Shown here piece by piece: positions 13,663 to 13,716 of a stretch of 13,716 nt of DNA. Position 1 is the stretch's first letter; each line of letters opens with the position of its first letter. Origin of the DNA: Eubacteriaceae bacterium UBA1433 (GTDB lineage: Bacteria > Bacillota > Clostridia > Eubacteriales > UBA1433); contig DCTT01000025.1 in NCBI GenBank assembly GCA_002329295.1, positions 41,056 through 54,771 on the forward strand, in the 5' to 3' direction. The notes below the pieces were generated by a model, which had not been told where the DNA came from, did not search any database, and saw only the letters and a list, made by a program, of their open reading frames with translations. Made by a program: the position numbers and the translations under genes.

Positions 13663-13716
13663 TCATATAATTGAATTCTAAAAAGGAAAGTCCGTTTTCC
13701 ATTCTGTTTTTGTAAC
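13604..13716. repeat. Perfect 38-bp inverted repeat at window end (fold-back)
   Basis: Bases 13604-13641 and 13679-13716 are exact reverse complements. The 37-nt spacer (13642-13678), read on the minus strand, is the in-frame continuation of tyrS (EFNYMIMQSYDF). The right arm ends with the window and may continue beyond it. The junction lies in TTTTTAAAAAG (about 13636-13646), where a short homology could let a copied strand switch template. The pattern is typical of an inverted amplification chimera or an assembly fold-back rather than an evolved element. Confidence 0.9.

Noticed and set aside
13508..13702. Minus-strand frame beginning MENGLSFLEFNYMIMQ, looking like a TyrS fragment
   Set aside because: It is not a second tyrS. 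It is the product of the fold-back: the arm plus spacer read on the minus strand, then antisense of the real tyrS.

Overview
The window reads as chromosomal DNA of a low-to-moderate GC Bacillota, most likely a Clostridia-type anaerobe. Supporting signs are strong AAAGGAGG-type ribosome binding sites, intrinsic terminators, a TPP riboswitch, a T-box leader before tyrS, and the gene families present (ThiW, EcsC, YibE/F, S41 protease). No genus can be named from sequence alone. No plasmid, phage, CRISPR, insertion sequence, tRNA or rRNA is visible.

Layout. (1) 1-3429 (+): a thiamine salvage unit. The window opens inside a TPP riboswitch, followed by its terminator, a structured leader of about 230 nt that I cannot identify, then thiW (thiazole-precursor uptake), thiM (hydroxyethylthiazole kinase) and a ThiD-TenA fusion (HMP/HMP-P kinase plus aminopyrimidine hydrolase). 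A second unexplained gap of 246 nt with a 14-bp hairpin separates thiM from thiD-tenA. thiE, which would join the two halves of thiamine, is not here. (2) 3430-3859: AT-rich spacer with two terminator-like hairpins. (3) 3860-4402 (-): a membrane-anchored XRE-type regulator, with many GACA/TGTC half-sites in its upstream region. (4) 5078-7046 (-): an Ldh_2-family NAD(P)-dependent dehydrogenase and an EcsC-family protein. (5) 7215-8428 (+): murI and ridA, ending in a terminator. (6) 8410-12761 (-): a tight operon ctpA, RlmL-like methyltransferase, prmC, yibE/F, with overlaps or short gaps. (7) 12883-13716 (+): promoter, tyrosine-type T-box leader and the start of tyrS.

The right edge is abnormal. 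tyrS reads correctly to about codon 165, then the DNA switches to the opposite strand: 13604-13641 and 13679-13716 are a perfect 38-bp inverted repeat, and the missing TyrS residues are encoded in antisense between and within the arms. This is most simply a fold-back chimera from amplification or assembly, so tyrS is not necessarily broken in the organism.

The items most worth a second look are the thiW leader, the cluster of GACA/TGTC boxes upstream of the XRE gene, the thiM/thiD gap and the fold-back. I found no convincing new multi-gene system.
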